Of a DNA stretch of 64,000 bases, positions 8,168 to 16,050 are shown one piece after another; the first letter of the stretch is position 1; each line of letters opens with the position of its first letter. Source of the stretch: CALBPI01 sp942491885. Lineage in GTDB: Bacteria; Pseudomonadota; Gammaproteobacteria; Steroidobacterales; Woeseiaceae. The notes under the pieces are model-generated. The model worked only from the letters and a program-made list of their open reading frames with translations, made no database searches and had not been told where the DNA came from. A program made the position numbers and the translations under genes. The stretch covers positions 29,355-93,354 of the forward strand of contig CALOCQ010000010.1 of assembly GCA_942491885.1 (NCBI GenBank), in the 5' to 3' direction.

Positions 8168-9775
8168 CTACATCCGGAACACGCCGAAACGTGTCTCATC
8201 TATGGGTTGATTCAATGCGGCCGACAAAGACAGCGCGATGACGTGGCGTGTGTCGGCCGGATCTATAACGCCGTCGTCCCACAGGCGCGCCGACGCGTAG
8301 TAGGGGTGGCCCTGACGTTCGTACTGATCGATGATCGGTTGCTTGAAGTCTCGCTCGGCATCCTCGCTCCAGCTGTCGCCGCTTCTTTCTTTCTGATCGC
8401 GTTTGACCTGCGCGAGCACGCTGGCGGCTTGCTCGCCGCCCATGACGGAGATGCGCGCGTTCGGCCACATAAACAGGAAGCGCGGGTCGTAAGCGCGACC
8501 CGCCATGCCGTAGTTGCCGGCACCGAACGAGCCGCCGATGATGACAGTGATCTTCGGCACGTTGGCGCAGGCGACCGCGTTGACCAGCTTCGCGCCGTCC
8601 TTGGCGATGCCGCGTGCTTCGTATTGGCGGCCCACCATGAAGCCTGTGATGTTTTGCAGGAAGACCAGCGGTATCTTGCGCTGTGCACACAGCTCGATGA
8701 AATGCGCGCCCTTCAGTGATGACTCGCTGAACAGGATGCCGTTGTTGCCAAGGATGCCGACCGGGTAGCCATCGATGCGCGCAAAGCCGCACACCAGCGT
8801 TTCGCCGTACAGCGCTTTGAACTCGTGGAAGTCGGAGTCGTCGACGATGCGCGCGATCACCTCGCGAACGTCGTAAGGCGTTTTGAGGTCGGGCGGTACG
8901 ACGCCGTACAGCTCTTCGATGTCGTAGCGCGGCGGCAGGCTTTGCTGACGGTCGGTCTGTTCGGGCTTGACCCAGTTGAGTCGTGCGACCGCGTCGCGTG
9001 CGAGCTGCAATGCATGCTCGTCGTTTCTCGCGTAGTGGTCGGTGACGCCGGACTCGCGGCAATGCACGTCCGCGCCACCGAGCAACTCCGCGCTGACTTC
9101 TTCGCCGGTCGCGGCCTTAACCAGTGGCGGGCCACCGAGAAAAATGGTGCCTTGGTTGGCAACGATGATGGATTCATCTGCCATCGCCGGCACGTAGGCG
9201 CCGCCGGCGGTGCATGAGCCCATGACGACCGCAATTTGTGGAATCCCCTCGGCCGACATGCGTGCCTGATTGTAAAAACAACGACCGAAGTGTTCGCGGT
9301 CCGGAAATACCTCGTCCTGCATCGGCAGGAATGCGCCGCCGGAGTCAACCAGGTAGATACACGGAAGCCGGTTTTGCGCGGCTATGGTCTGCGCCCGCAA
9401 GTGCTTCTTGCCGGTCAGCGGGTAGTAGGTGCCGCCTTTGACGGTCGCGTCGTTGGCAATGATGACGCACTCAACGCCGCTGACGCAGCCGATGCCGGTG
9501 ATGATGCCGGCAGCCGGGACGGCGTCATCGTAAACATCGTGTGCCGCGAGCTGGCTGAATTCGAGGAATGCGCTGCCGGGGTCGATAAGCCGGTCTATGC
9601 GTTGGCGCACCAGCAACTTGCCACGCGAGGTATGTCGCGCCTGGCGTTCCGGGCCACCGCCTTCGGAAATCGCGCTGACCGTATCGGCGAGTTCGTCGAC
9701 CAGAGCGCGCATGCGCCTGTCGTTGTCGGCGAAGTCCGGGCCGCGCGTATCGATGCTGGATTCAATAATCGTCAT
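8168..9775 (-). CDS. liuB: 3-methylcrotonyl-CoA carboxylase, carboxyltransferase beta subunit
   Basis: 535 aa with the ATG at 9775 (GGAG five bases upstream); an upstream in-frame ATG overlaps the liuR coding end and is less likely. Two crotonase-fold carboxyltransferase halves are seen: an N-terminal one with VDSGGAFLPMQDEVFPD and GSCTAGGAYVPAM, and a C-terminal one with GILGNNGILFSESSLKGAHFIE, LQNITGFMVG and GGSFGAGNYGM. These are hallmarks of methylcrotonyl-CoA carboxylase rather than propionyl-CoA carboxylase. It transfers the carboxyl group from biotin on LiuD to the gamma-carbon of 3-methylcrotonyl-CoA. Confidence 0.93.
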   Translation of the reverse strand: MTIIESSIDTRGPDFADNDRRMRALVDELADTVSAISEGGGPERQARHTSRGKLLVRQRIDRLIDPGSAFLEFSQLAAHDVYDDAVPAAGIITGIGCVSGVECVIIANDATVKGGTYYPLTGKKHLRAQTIAAQNRLPCIYLVDSGGAFLPMQDEVFPDREHFGRCFYNQARMSAEGIPQIAVVMGSCTAGGAYVPAMADESIIVANQGTIFLGGPPLVKAATGEEVSAELLGGADVHCRESGVTDHYARNDEHALQLARDAVARLNWVKPEQTDRQQSLPPRYDIEELYGVVPPDLKTPYDVREVIARIVDDSDFHEFKALYGETLVCGFARIDGYPVGILGNNGILFSESSLKGAHFIELCAQRKIPLVFLQNITGFMVGRQYEARGIAKDGAKLVNAVACANVPKITVIIGGSFGAGNYGMAGRAYDPRFLFMWPNARISVMGGEQAASVLAQVKRDQKERSGDSWSEDAERDFKQPIIDQYERQGHPYYASARLWDDGVIDPADTRHVIALSLSAALNQPIDETRFGVFRM

Positions 9776-9777
9776 CT

Positions 9778-10161
9778 CTACTCCGCCAGCGCCTGCCGGC
9801 ATTCCTTTTCCACCTTGCGCAGGTCGGCAAGCGTCGCTTTGAGGTCATCTGCCTGGGCCTGCAATTGCGCCTTGCGCTCCGCGAGTTTGGCAAGCAGCGC
9901 CTGGAGCTGGCGCCGCGAGCCTTCCGGCGCCTGATACAAACCGATAATTTCCGCCGACTCTTCGAGCGACAAGCCAAGCCGCTTGCCACGCAGGATTAAT
10001 CTGAGGCGCACCCGGTCCGCGCCGTCGAAGTAGCGTACGCGACCTTGGCGCTCGGGCGTGAGCAGGCCTTTCTCTTCGTAGAATCGAAGCGTTCTTGTTG
10101 TGACGTCGAATTCCGAGGCGAGATCGCCGATCGAATAGAGCGTCTTGGCGGGTGTGTTCAT
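9778..10161 (-). CDS. liuR: MerR-family regulator of leucine/isovalerate catabolism
   Basis: 127 aa. The N-terminal winged helix has the MerR signature (YSIGDLASEFDVTTRTLRFYEEKGLL) followed by RVRYF. A long C-terminal coiled coil (about residues 80-125) provides dimerisation. There are no metal-binding cysteines, as expected for the LiuR branch that responds to acyl-CoA or branched-chain intermediates. It is the first gene of the operon and ends just before liuB. A perfect 14-bp palindrome in the upstream region is a probable operator. Assignment as LiuR rests on sequence type plus the downstream liuBDA genes. Confidence 0.85.
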   Translation of the reverse strand: MNTPAKTLYSIGDLASEFDVTTRTLRFYEEKGLLTPERQGRVRYFDGADRVRLRLILRGKRLGLSLEESAEIIGLYQAPEGSRRQLQALLAKLAERKAQLQAQADDLKATLADLRKVEKECRQALAE

Positions 10162-10178
10162 CGGGGTAGTCTAACTGC

Positions 10179-10192
10179 CGTTAACGTTAACG
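10179..10192. promoter_or_regulatory. candidate LiuR operator (14-bp palindrome)
   Basis: CGTTAACGTTAACG is a perfect palindrome 18 bp upstream of the liuR start codon. On the minus strand TTTACG (10196-10191) and TAGACT (10173-10168) could act as -35 and -10 hexamers with 17-bp spacing, which puts the palindrome across the -35/spacer region, where MerR-type activators bind. It is the only such palindrome I saw between liuR and the divergent racemase gene, so it may control both directions. Confidence 0.6.
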
Positions 10193-10353
10193 TAAATAGA
10201 CCGGGTTCACATCCTGACCATTGTCCCGTTGTTGTGGCGTGCCCTGCGGGCGGCGGCATTGACGGGGTCGTGTCATAATTGACGGTCAGGCGCGTCGTGC
10301 AGGTGTTGCCAATAACGGCACACCGCGGCGAGCGGATGATGGGGCAAGAAAGC

Positions 10354-11490
10354 ATGGGGCCATTACACGGCACGCGTGTCATCGAATTGAAGGGTATCGG
10401 GCCGGGTCCGTATGCCGGCATGTTACTCGCGGACATGGGTGCCGACGTGATCGTCGTCGAGCGCGCATCCACCGCGCAAGGCATCGCGATTCCGTCCGCG
10501 GTGGATGTGCACTCGCGCAACAAACGCTCGATTGCGCTCGACCTGAAGAACCCCGCGGGGCTCGCGGCATTACTAAAACTCGTCGACGGCGCCGATGCGT
10601 TGCTTGAGGGATTTCGCCCGGGCGTGGCGGAGCGATTGGGCTGCGGGCCGGCCGAGTGCCACGCGCGCAACCCGCGGCTCGTGTATGGCCGCGTTACCGG
10701 CTGGGGACAGGATGGCCCGCTCGCGCAGTCGCCCGGTCACGACATTAATTACATCGGTCTGACCGGCGTGCTCGCCGCCATCGGCACCCGCGAAAAACCG
10801 CTGCCACCGCTGAACATCATCGGTGACTATGCCGGCGGCAGCCTGTTCCTCGTCATGGGCATGCTGGCAGCAATGCTGGAGGCGAAAACCTCCGGTAAGG
10901 GCCAGGTCGTCGACGCCGCGATCACCGACGGCAGCGCGAATCTGATGTCGGGCTTTTACGGCTGGCAGCAACTGGGCTTCTGGCACGCGCAGCGTGGCGG
11001 CAACCTGCTCGATGGCGCGGCGCACCACTACAATGTTTACGAGACGAGCGACGGGGGATGGTTATCCGTCGGTGCGCTCGAGCCGCAGTTCTACACCACG
11101 TTCCTGAAACTGATGGCGCTGGACGCGTCGCGTTTCGGCGGGCAGCAACCCGTCGAACGATGGCCCGAGCTCATTGAAGCGCTTAGCGAGGTGTTCAGCA
11201 AGAAGACGCTGGCCGAGTGGTGTGACCTGCTGGAAGGCACCGACGCCTGCGTCGCGCCCGTGCTCGACATGAACGCGGCGACCCGGCACCCGCATAACGT
11301 CGCGCGCCGGACCTATGTCGATGTTGGCGGCGTCACGCAGCCGGCGCCGGCACCGCGCTTCGACCGTACGCCCTGCGATGTGCCTTCGCCGCCCCGCGCC
11401 GAGGGCAACGACACGCGCGAGGTGCTCGCATCCGCCGGTTTCAGCGATGATGAAATCAATGCGCTAGACCGCGCCAACGCACTTACCTGA
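10354..11490 (+). CDS. alpha-methylacyl-CoA racemase (CaiB/BaiF family)
   Basis: 378 aa from the ATG at 10354. In-frame starts at 10279, 10336 and 10339 exist, but MGPLHG matches the usual N-terminus of the family. The fold is that of class III CoA-transferases, but the catalytic residues are those of the racemase: His in GHDINYIGLTGVL (about 129), Asp in IIGDYAGGS, and Glu in the VGALEPQF region. These correspond to His126, Asp156 and Glu241 of the mycobacterial racemase. It epimerises 2-methylacyl-CoA esters so that only the S-form enters beta-oxidation. It diverges from liuR and precedes an acyl-CoA dehydrogenase gene by 34 nt. Confidence 0.85.
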   Translation: MGPLHGTRVIELKGIGPGPYAGMLLADMGADVIVVERASTAQGIAIPSAVDVHSRNKRSIALDLKNPAGLAALLKLVDGADALLEGFRPGVAERLGCGPAECHARNPRLVYGRVTGWGQDGPLAQSPGHDINYIGLTGVLAAIGTREKPLPPLNIIGDYAGGSLFLVMGMLAAMLEAKTSGKGQVVDAAITDGSANLMSGFYGWQQLGFWHAQRGGNLLDGAAHHYNVYETSDGGWLSVGALEPQFYTTFLKLMALDASRFGGQQPVERWPELIEALSEVFSKKTLAEWCDLLEGTDACVAPVLDMNAATRHPHNVARRTYVDVGGVTQPAPAPRFDRTPCDVPSPPRAEGNDTREVLASAGFSDDEINALDRANALT

Positions 11491-11524
11491 TTAATACCCG
11501 GCTTATCGCCACGGAGTTTCTGTT

Positions 11525-13327
11525 ATGTCCATGATCGTCAACCGCCGCGACCTCGATTTTTACTTGTACGAGATGTTCGATCTCGAAACCTTGTTAGGTA
11601 CGCAACGTTACGGCGACTACGACCGCGAGACCATCGGCGCGGTACTCGACAGCGCCCAGCAGATTGCCGAGGAGGCATTCTATCCTTTCGCGCAGAAGCT
11701 GGATGAAAACGAACCGCGTTTCGTCGACGGCAAAGTGGTATTGATTCCCGAGGTCGCGGCGGCGCTCGAGGCATATGCGGATGCGGGGTTCGTCGCGGCG
11801 GGTTTTTCCAGCGAAGACGGCGGCATGCAATTGCCGTGGCTTGCCTATCACATGATGAACGGCATGTTTACCTGCGCCAACACATCGGCGATGAGTTACA
11901 TGTTTCTGACCACGGCGAATGCCAACATGCTGAACGCCTGTGGCAGCGATGCGTTGAAGCAGAAATTCCTGCCGCCGATGCTGGAGGGGCGCTGGTTCGG
12001 CACGATGTGTCTCTCCGAAACGCAGGCGGGTTCTTCGCTCGCCGATATCCGCACCATGGCGACGCCGACCGATGATGGTTGCTACTCGCTGGTTGGCACA
12101 AAGATGTGGATCTCCGGCGGCGAGCAGGAGATCAGCGAGAACATCGTGCACATGGTGCTGGCACGAACGCCGGGTGCGCCCGCCGGTGTGCGCGGGATAT
12201 CGCTGTTTCTGGTGCCGAAATACCGGGTCAGCGACGACGGCAAGGTTGGCGAGTGGAACCACATCGCGCTGGCCGGGCTGAACCACAAGATGGGCAATCG
12301 CGGTACGACCAACTGCCTGCTCAACTTCGGTGAGGGAGGCGCGAGCTTCGGTTATCTCGTTGGCAATGAGAACGAAGGCCTGGCCAACATGTTTCATATG
12401 ATGAACGAGGCACGCATCGGCGTCGGTCTTGGCGCCGTGATGTCGGGTCTCGGTGGCTATCTGTATTCGCTCGACTATGCACAGAGTCGGTTGCAGGGTC
12501 GCCCGGCGTCGAACAAGAATCCGGAAACACCACAGGTGCCGATTATCGAGCATGCGGATGTGCGGCGGATGCTACTCGCACAAAAAGCCTACGTGGAGGG
12601 CGGTCAGTCACTCATTTATTACTGCGCCGAGTTGCAGGACCAGATGGCGGTGACGAGCGATGCGACCGAGCGCGTGCGCCTGAACCTGCTGCTGGAGCTG
12701 CTAACGCCGGTCGCCAAGTCGTGGCCGTCTGAGTATTGCCTCGAGGCGAACAAACTCGCGATCCAGATTCTTGGCGGTTACGGCTACACGCGCGACTACC
12801 CGGTCGAGCGTTTTTATCGTGACAATCGTCTTAATCATATCCATGAAGGCGCGCATGCCATTCACGGGCTCGACATTCTCGGTCGCAAGGTTCGCATGGC
12901 GCACGGTGCCGCGCTGGATGCCCTGGCCGACGAAATGGCAGAGGCTATCGGCCATGCACGCGACCATGCGACCTTGCATGACTTCGCTGACGCGTTGCAG
13001 GAGGCATGGCAGCAGGTGCGCGATACCGTCAGCGTGGTTGTCGACTGCGAGGACCGTGATCTCGGGCTCGCCAATGCAACGATTTTTCTCGATGCATTCG
13101 GCCATGTCGTCGTGGCATGGTTGTGGCTATGGCAGGCACATGCTGCCGAGCGCCAGTCGTCGGGCAACACCGCGGACGAGGCTTTCTATGCCGGCAAGCT
13201 GGCGGCGTGCCGCTACTTCTATCGTTACGAGCTACCCAAGGCGCGTGCACAATTGGCGTTGGTCGCCTCGCTGGACGACACGAGCCTGACGATGCCGGTG
13301 GCGGCCTACACGGGCGAGACCGCTTAA
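11525..13327 (+). CDS. large acyl-CoA dehydrogenase (DmdC/FadE-like, 600 aa)
   Basis: 600 aa, clearly longer than the classical 380-aa dehydrogenases. The start has GGAG at 8-nt spacing. Order: N-terminal helical part, middle domain with MCLSETQAGSSLADI, FAD-binding C-terminal part with QILGGYGYTRDYPVERFYRD, and an extra helical tail of about 130 residues typical of the DmdC/PA0506 type. The catalytic-Glu region reads IHEGAHAIHGLDILGRK: the Glu is kept, but the Thr common in HEGT is Ala. Substrate is unknown; the upstream racemase suggests branched or medium-chain acyl-CoA. DMSP-derived methylmercaptopropionyl-CoA is a possible alternative. Confidence 0.88.
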   Translation: MSMIVNRRDLDFYLYEMFDLETLLGTQRYGDYDRETIGAVLDSAQQIAEEAFYPFAQKLDENEPRFVDGKVVLIPEVAAALEAYADAGFVAAGFSSEDGGMQLPWLAYHMMNGMFTCANTSAMSYMFLTTANANMLNACGSDALKQKFLPPMLEGRWFGTMCLSETQAGSSLADIRTMATPTDDGCYSLVGTKMWISGGEQEISENIVHMVLARTPGAPAGVRGISLFLVPKYRVSDDGKVGEWNHIALAGLNHKMGNRGTTNCLLNFGEGGASFGYLVGNENEGLANMFHMMNEARIGVGLGAVMSGLGGYLYSLDYAQSRLQGRPASNKNPETPQVPIIEHADVRRMLLAQKAYVEGGQSLIYYCAELQDQMAVTSDATERVRLNLLLELLTPVAKSWPSEYCLEANKLAIQILGGYGYTRDYPVERFYRDNRLNHIHEGAHAIHGLDILGRKVRMAHGAALDALADEMAEAIGHARDHATLHDFADALQEAWQQVRDTVSVVVDCEDRDLGLANATIFLDAFGHVVVAWLWLWQAHAAERQSSGNTADEAFYAGKLAACRYFYRYELPKARAQLALVASLDDTSLTMPVAAYTGETA

Positions 13328-13498
13328 ACGTCGCCACATCGCCAGCTTGTGGTTTTATCGCGACAATATCTTAAAGATTTTAAAGACTTATGGAAGATTC
13401 GGTTTCTAAGTTCGAGCTACTCGACTATACTCGCCAGCAAGCGGCCGGATGCGGCCAGTCTTTATGATCTTTATCCAAGTATTCCATGGGGGAAAAAC

Positions 13499-15895
13499 AT
13501 GTCGATTAACAACGGGTTAAAGCGTATTGCGCAAACCAGTTTCGGCGCGGCAGCAGTATTATTGGGCGGACTTTCCGGCCAGGCGCTGGCCCAGTCAGAG
13601 CCGTTCCTTGAAGAAATCGTAGTGACCGCTGCGAAGCGCGAACAGACACTTCAGGAAGTGCCGATTGCGGTTTCTGTCACAGATGCCGACACAATCGAAA
13701 AAGCACAGATTCTCGATATTCTGGATCTGCAATCAGTTGTTCCTTCACTGCGTGTCACGCAGTTGCAGTCTTCAGCAAACACCAACTTCGTTATTCGCGG
13801 TTTCGGTAACGGCGCGAACAACGCCGGCATCGAGCCTTCAGTCGGCGTTTTCATCGACGGCGTTTATCGTTCACGCTCGGCCGGCGCGATCTCTGATCTG
13901 CCGAACCTGCAGCGAATCGAAGTATTGCGCGGCCCGCAGAGCACGCTGTTCGGTAAGAATGCGTCCGCTGGTGTTATCAGCGTAATCACGCAGGCGCCGC
14001 AGTTCGAGTGGGGCGGCAGCGCGGAATTGGTTGCTGGCAACTACGGCCAGTTCATCGCCAAGGGCGACATCACCGGTCCGTTGACTGACAAGGTTGCGTT
14101 CAGCTTTTCGGCGAACGCAAACACGCGTGACGGTTACTTCGACAACCTCGCAGGCGGCTCTGAGCTCAACGAGCGCAACCGCTATGGCGTTCGTGGCCAG
14201 TTGCAGATTGATGCAACCGACCGCTTGTCATTCCGCATCATCGCCGACTACGACGAAATCGACGAGAACTGCTGCGGTACGACCAACTTGTTGAACGGGC
14301 CGACCGGCGGCGCTGTTGTTGCGACCGGCGGTCAGTTAGTACCGAACCAGCCGTATTCTTATGAGACGTTCCTGAACTTCGATTCGCAGAACGAAGTCGA
14401 GAACAGCGGTATTTCTGTGCAGGCAGACATGGATTTCGACAGCTTTTCGCTGGTTTCTATCACATCGTTCCGTACACAGACCGCATTAACCAACGCTGAT
14501 TCCGACTTCACCAGTGCAGACCTGATTGCACGGAACGCCGAAGACCGCGATCTCGACACCTTCACGCAGGAAATTCGCCTGAGCGGTACATTGGGCGATA
14601 GCGCTGACTGGCTGGTCGGCGGATTCTTCTTCGACGAATCCATCGATTACCAGACCGACTTCGACTACGGCGATGACTTCCGTCTGTATGCAAGCCTGTT
14701 GGGCGGCGACCCTAACCTGGCGGCCGGTGTCGAAACCGCGCTTGGTCTGCCGGTCGGCACCACATTGTGGCAGCCCGGTCAGGGCGTTGCGGAAACCGCA
14801 ACCCAGGACAACCAGGCGTCGTCACTGTTTGCACAGGTTGACTTGTATCTGACGCCGGAAACGACGCTGACACTGGGCGCCAACTACACCCAGGACGAAA
14901 AAGATGTTTCTGTCAGCCAGGTCAACACGGACATTTTTTCCAACCTTCCCCTGACCGGCACGCCTTTGGAGGGTTTGCAGCCGCTGCAGTTCCTGCCGCA
15001 GTTCCTCGCATTCCCGAACGTTGTTGAGCCGGGTAGCACGGATGACAGCGAGACCACCTGGACCGTACGTCTGGCACAAGACCTCAGCGACAACATGAAC
15101 CTGTATGTCAGCGCGGCGACCGGTTACAAGGCTTCGACCTTTAACCTGTCGCGTGATGCACGTCCGCTGGCTGCGGATATCCCGGCGCTCGAAGCGGCCG
15201 GCCTGACAGCAGCCACACCGAACCTGAACGCAGGTACGCGTTTCGCGAACCCGGAGGAGTCTACCGTCTATGAGCTGGGCCTGAAGGCGCAGTTCGATCG
15301 CGGCGCGTTTAACATCGCGATCTTCGACCAGACGATCGACGGCTTCCAGTCGAACATCTTCGTGGGTACCGGCTTCCAGCTGGCCAACGCGGGTGAGCAG
15401 GCAGCCTTCGGTATCGAGTTTGATGGTACCTGGTACCCGACGGACAACCTGCAGTTGACCTTCGCGGCCACATGGATGGATCCGGAATACGTATCGTTTG
15501 TTAACAGTGGCTCGCCAGGCCCGAACGGCGACGGCGATCTGTCGGGCGAAACGCCTGCCGGTATCCATTCGCTGAGCACGGTCACCAGCGCGACCTACAA
15601 CTGGGATCTGGCTGGCGGCAAGACTGCATACGTTCGTGCGGAGCACATCTACGACGACAAGATTCAGGTTGTAGACAACGTTCCGGAATCGATCGCAGCA
15701 CGCGAAACCAACTCGTTCAATGCGAGTGCGGGTGTCTCAACGCCGAATGGCTGGGACTTCCGTGTCTGGGGCCGTAACATCACCGATGATGAGTATTTGT
15801 ACAGCGCCTTCCCGGGTGTCGCACAGGGTGGTAGCTTCAACGGCTACCCGAACACACCGGCGACGTTCGGTGTCTCGGTCCGCAAGGTCTTCTAA
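13499..15895 (+). CDS. TonB-dependent outer-membrane receptor
   Basis: 798 aa from the ATG at 13499, which follows a GGGGGA ribosome-binding site; the longer in-frame ORF upstream is not used. A signal peptide ends near ALAQ (about residue 32). A TonB-box-like segment EEIVVTA leads into the plug domain (EVPIAVSV, FIRGFG-like VIRGFGNG, and the IEVLRGPQSTLFGKNASAGVISV motif), then a 22-strand-type barrel ending in a hydrophobic VRKVF C-terminus. Substrate unknown: this branch is abundant in marine gammaproteobacteria and sphingomonads and often handles organic compounds. A weak TATACT -10 candidate lies at 13426-13431. A strong terminator follows, so it is monocistronic. Confidence 0.93.
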   Translation: MSINNGLKRIAQTSFGAAAVLLGGLSGQALAQSEPFLEEIVVTAAKREQTLQEVPIAVSVTDADTIEKAQILDILDLQSVVPSLRVTQLQSSANTNFVIRGFGNGANNAGIEPSVGVFIDGVYRSRSAGAISDLPNLQRIEVLRGPQSTLFGKNASAGVISVITQAPQFEWGGSAELVAGNYGQFIAKGDITGPLTDKVAFSFSANANTRDGYFDNLAGGSELNERNRYGVRGQLQIDATDRLSFRIIADYDEIDENCCGTTNLLNGPTGGAVVATGGQLVPNQPYSYETFLNFDSQNEVENSGISVQADMDFDSFSLVSITSFRTQTALTNADSDFTSADLIARNAEDRDLDTFTQEIRLSGTLGDSADWLVGGFFFDESIDYQTDFDYGDDFRLYASLLGGDPNLAAGVETALGLPVGTTLWQPGQGVAETATQDNQASSLFAQVDLYLTPETTLTLGANYTQDEKDVSVSQVNTDIFSNLPLTGTPLEGLQPLQFLPQFLAFPNVVEPGSTDDSETTWTVRLAQDLSDNMNLYVSAATGYKASTFNLSRDARPLAADIPALEAAGLTAATPNLNAGTRFANPEESTVYELGLKAQFDRGAFNIAIFDQTIDGFQSNIFVGTGFQLANAGEQAAFGIEFDGTWYPTDNLQLTFAATWMDPEYVSFVNSGSPGPNGDGDLSGETPAGIHSLSTVTSATYNWDLAGGKTAYVRAEHIYDDKIQVVDNVPESIAARETNSFNASAGVSTPNGWDFRVWGRNITDDEYLYSAFPGVAQGGSFNGYPNTPATFGVSVRKVF

Positions 15896-15914
15896 ACAGA
15901 CCTGAAGAAACAAA

Positions 15915-15950
15915 GCCCCGGTCGACAGCTGTCGACCGGGGCTTTTTTTT
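15915..15950 (+). terminator. rho-independent terminator
   Basis: A perfect 28-bp palindrome (15915-15942, GCCCCGGTCGACAG and its complement) is followed by eight T residues, 20 bp after the TonB receptor stop. Three A residues before the stem can pair with the first Ts. It ends the receptor transcript. Confidence 0.95.
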
Positions 15951-16050
15951 ACCTGTGTATTGGGGTGTGAGACCTTGAGAAACGGGCCGCAGCCATGCAT
16001 CATCGGCTATTGCCGCAGTGCAGCATACAAATCTTCCACCGGAGTCGAAA

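Noticed and set aside
10354..11490. Formyl- or other CoA-transferase function
   Set aside because: The His/Asp/Glu set and GHDINYIGLTG motif are those of alpha-methylacyl-CoA racemase; the transferase Asp context was not recognised.
14822..15646. 274-codon antisense frame inside the TonB receptor gene
   Set aside because: No ribosome-binding site or protein family pattern; the receptor barrel is coded on the other strand over the whole length.
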